A stretch of 5,135 nt of DNA from Gammaproteobacteria bacterium (lineage in GTDB: Bacteria; Pseudomonadota; Gammaproteobacteria; Acidiferrobacterales; SZUA-150). Below, piece by piece: positions 4,328 to 5,135 of the stretch. Location of the stretch: assembly GCA_029880755.1 (NCBI GenBank), contig JAOUNW010000137.1, positions 1 to 5,135 on the forward strand, read 5' to 3'. Position numbers and translations under genes: made by a program. The number at the start of each line of letters is the position of its first letter. Position 1 is the stretch's first letter. The notes beneath the pieces are model-generated. The model saw nothing but the letters and a program-made list of their open reading frames with translations, did not search any database and was not told the DNA's origin.

Positions 4328-5135
4328 TTAACAGAGCCGGTTCAAATACTTTTCGATCTTGCTGGAAACAGATTCCGGGCTGTTAATAATCTCATGGATT
4401 AAATAAAACAAGGGGAAATCGCGCTCTGGGAATATTTTATGCTTTGTTACCATTTGCAGGGTGTGAACACCCTCACCTGCAATACCTTCCGCTTCCCCCC
4501 GCGCCAGCTTTCTCCCCAGCGCGTGGTGGTGTGAATCTTCGCTGGTAGCAGTGGTGACAAGATCACCCAGGCCAGCCAGTTGGTAGGGACTACCTTGGCT
4601 CCCCCCCATTCTCATCACAATCTGCTCCAGCTCGTTCAGACAAGCGACCATTAGGTAACCACGCATGTTGTCACCCAGGCTTAATTCGTCGGCAATACCA
4701 AATAACATGGCATAAACGTTTTTTAAAATGACCGACCAGGTAATACCATCGATATCTTCCGAACGTTCAAGACATAAGCGGGTACCTGCAAACAATTGGC
4801 TCACTACGCCATAAACATGGTTATCCGTACACCCTACCTGAGCGAAGGCATAGCGATTGGCACGGATTTCCTCAGATATCATTGGGCCGTAAAGTAGGGC
4901 GTAAGGTTGATGCCCACTGAAAATATCCGCAAATATTTGAGCCGCTGTCTGCCCGGCCTCATCCAGGCCCTTGGCAATACTTACACAAATACACTGCTTT
5001 GCCAGCAAGGGCGCAATAAGCCGTGCGACTTGCCGGTGAGGATTAACCGGCAAACAAAAAATAACCACATCAGCATCTGGCGCTGCCTGCTCCAATACCG
5101 CGGACTGAAAACCGGTCCGCGGCCATTTTTCCCAT
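4328..5135 (-). CDS. Divergent NAD(P)H glycerol-3-phosphate dehydrogenase (GpsA-like), 5' partial
   Basis: GpsA reduces dihydroxyacetone phosphate to sn-glycerol 3-phosphate in the cytoplasm for phospholipid synthesis. The frame is open to the window edge, so the N-terminal GxGxxG nucleotide-binding motif is outside; 268 residues are visible of a usual 330-340. Numbering from the TTG codon at 5093-5095: DVVIFCLPV (9-17) is a Rossmann strand, AKG (41-43) and GP (70-71) are family motifs, ILKNVYAM (123-130) holds the expected catalytic lysine K125, NMR (143-145) corresponds to NTR, and GLGDLVTTATS (175-185) is the C-terminal domain signature. Departures from classical GpsA: LYGPMISEE in place of SGPSFAEE, NMRGYL in place of NTRAAL, and SHH (188-190) where the substrate/cofactor motif normally reads SRN. 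The family is clear, but it may be a paralogue with changed specificity, so I give no gene symbol. Confidence 0.85.
   Translation of the reverse strand, partial: WEKWPRTGFQSAVLEQAAPDADVVIFCLPVNPHRQVARLIAPLLAKQCICVSIAKGLDEAGQTAAQIFADIFSGHQPYALLYGPMISEEIRANRYAFAQVGCTDNHVYGVVSQLFAGTRLCLERSEDIDGITWSVILKNVYAMLFGIADELSLGDNMRGYLMVACLNELEQIVMRMGGSQGSPYQLAGLGDLVTTATSEDSHHHALGRKLARGEAEGIAGEGVHTLQMVTKHKIFPERDFPLFYLIHEIINSPESVSSKIEKYLNRLC

Overview
The window looks like a chromosomal stretch of a free-living, probably aquatic or marine gammaproteobacterium. This rests on the gene types (an E. coli-like 36-heptad chemoreceptor with a C-terminal tether peptide, a proteobacterial MerR with a Tn21/Tn501-like operator, a DUF486 membrane protein and a GpsA-type dehydrogenase) and on moderate base composition. 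No genus can be named from the sequence alone. No rRNA, tRNA, CRISPR, transposase or recognisable insertion sequence is present.

Layout. (1) 1-1665 (+): the 3' part of a methyl-accepting chemotaxis protein, cut at its N-terminus by the window edge. (2) 1740-2752 (+): a small mercury-type regulatory module. It has a merR gene with all three Hg(II)-binding cysteines, a very clear MerR operator/promoter at 2176-2207, a 68-codon MerT-like membrane protein that has lost the Cys-Cys pair and the C-terminal half, and a 77-residue protein with 11 cysteines of the GDCCVxC family. No merA, merP, merC or merB is present in the window. (3) 2749-3471 (-): a membrane-anchored thioredoxin-fold protein (CGKC) whose stop codon overlaps that of the GDCCVxC gene, preceded on the same strand by an unrecognised 73-residue protein. 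(4) 3472-3770: an AT-rich stretch of about 300 bases with no supported gene. (5) 3771-4094 (+): a DUF486 small membrane protein with an unclear start, followed by an unexplained in-frame open stretch to 4304 and a nested inverted repeat. (6) 4328-5135 (-): the 3' part of a divergent glycerol-3-phosphate dehydrogenase-like gene, cut by the window edge.

How the parts may work together. The best candidate for an under-described system is the MerR-controlled pair of a cysteine-less, truncated MerT-like protein and a cysteine-rich GDCCVxC protein, converging tail to tail with a membrane-anchored thioredoxin. The operator strongly suggests induction by Hg(II) or a similar thiophilic metal. With no reductase visible, metal binding, trafficking or thiol repair is a more natural guess than classical Hg(0) volatilisation. 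The regulatory link to merT-like/GDCCVxC is well supported by the sequence; the functional link to the thioredoxin is inference from position only.
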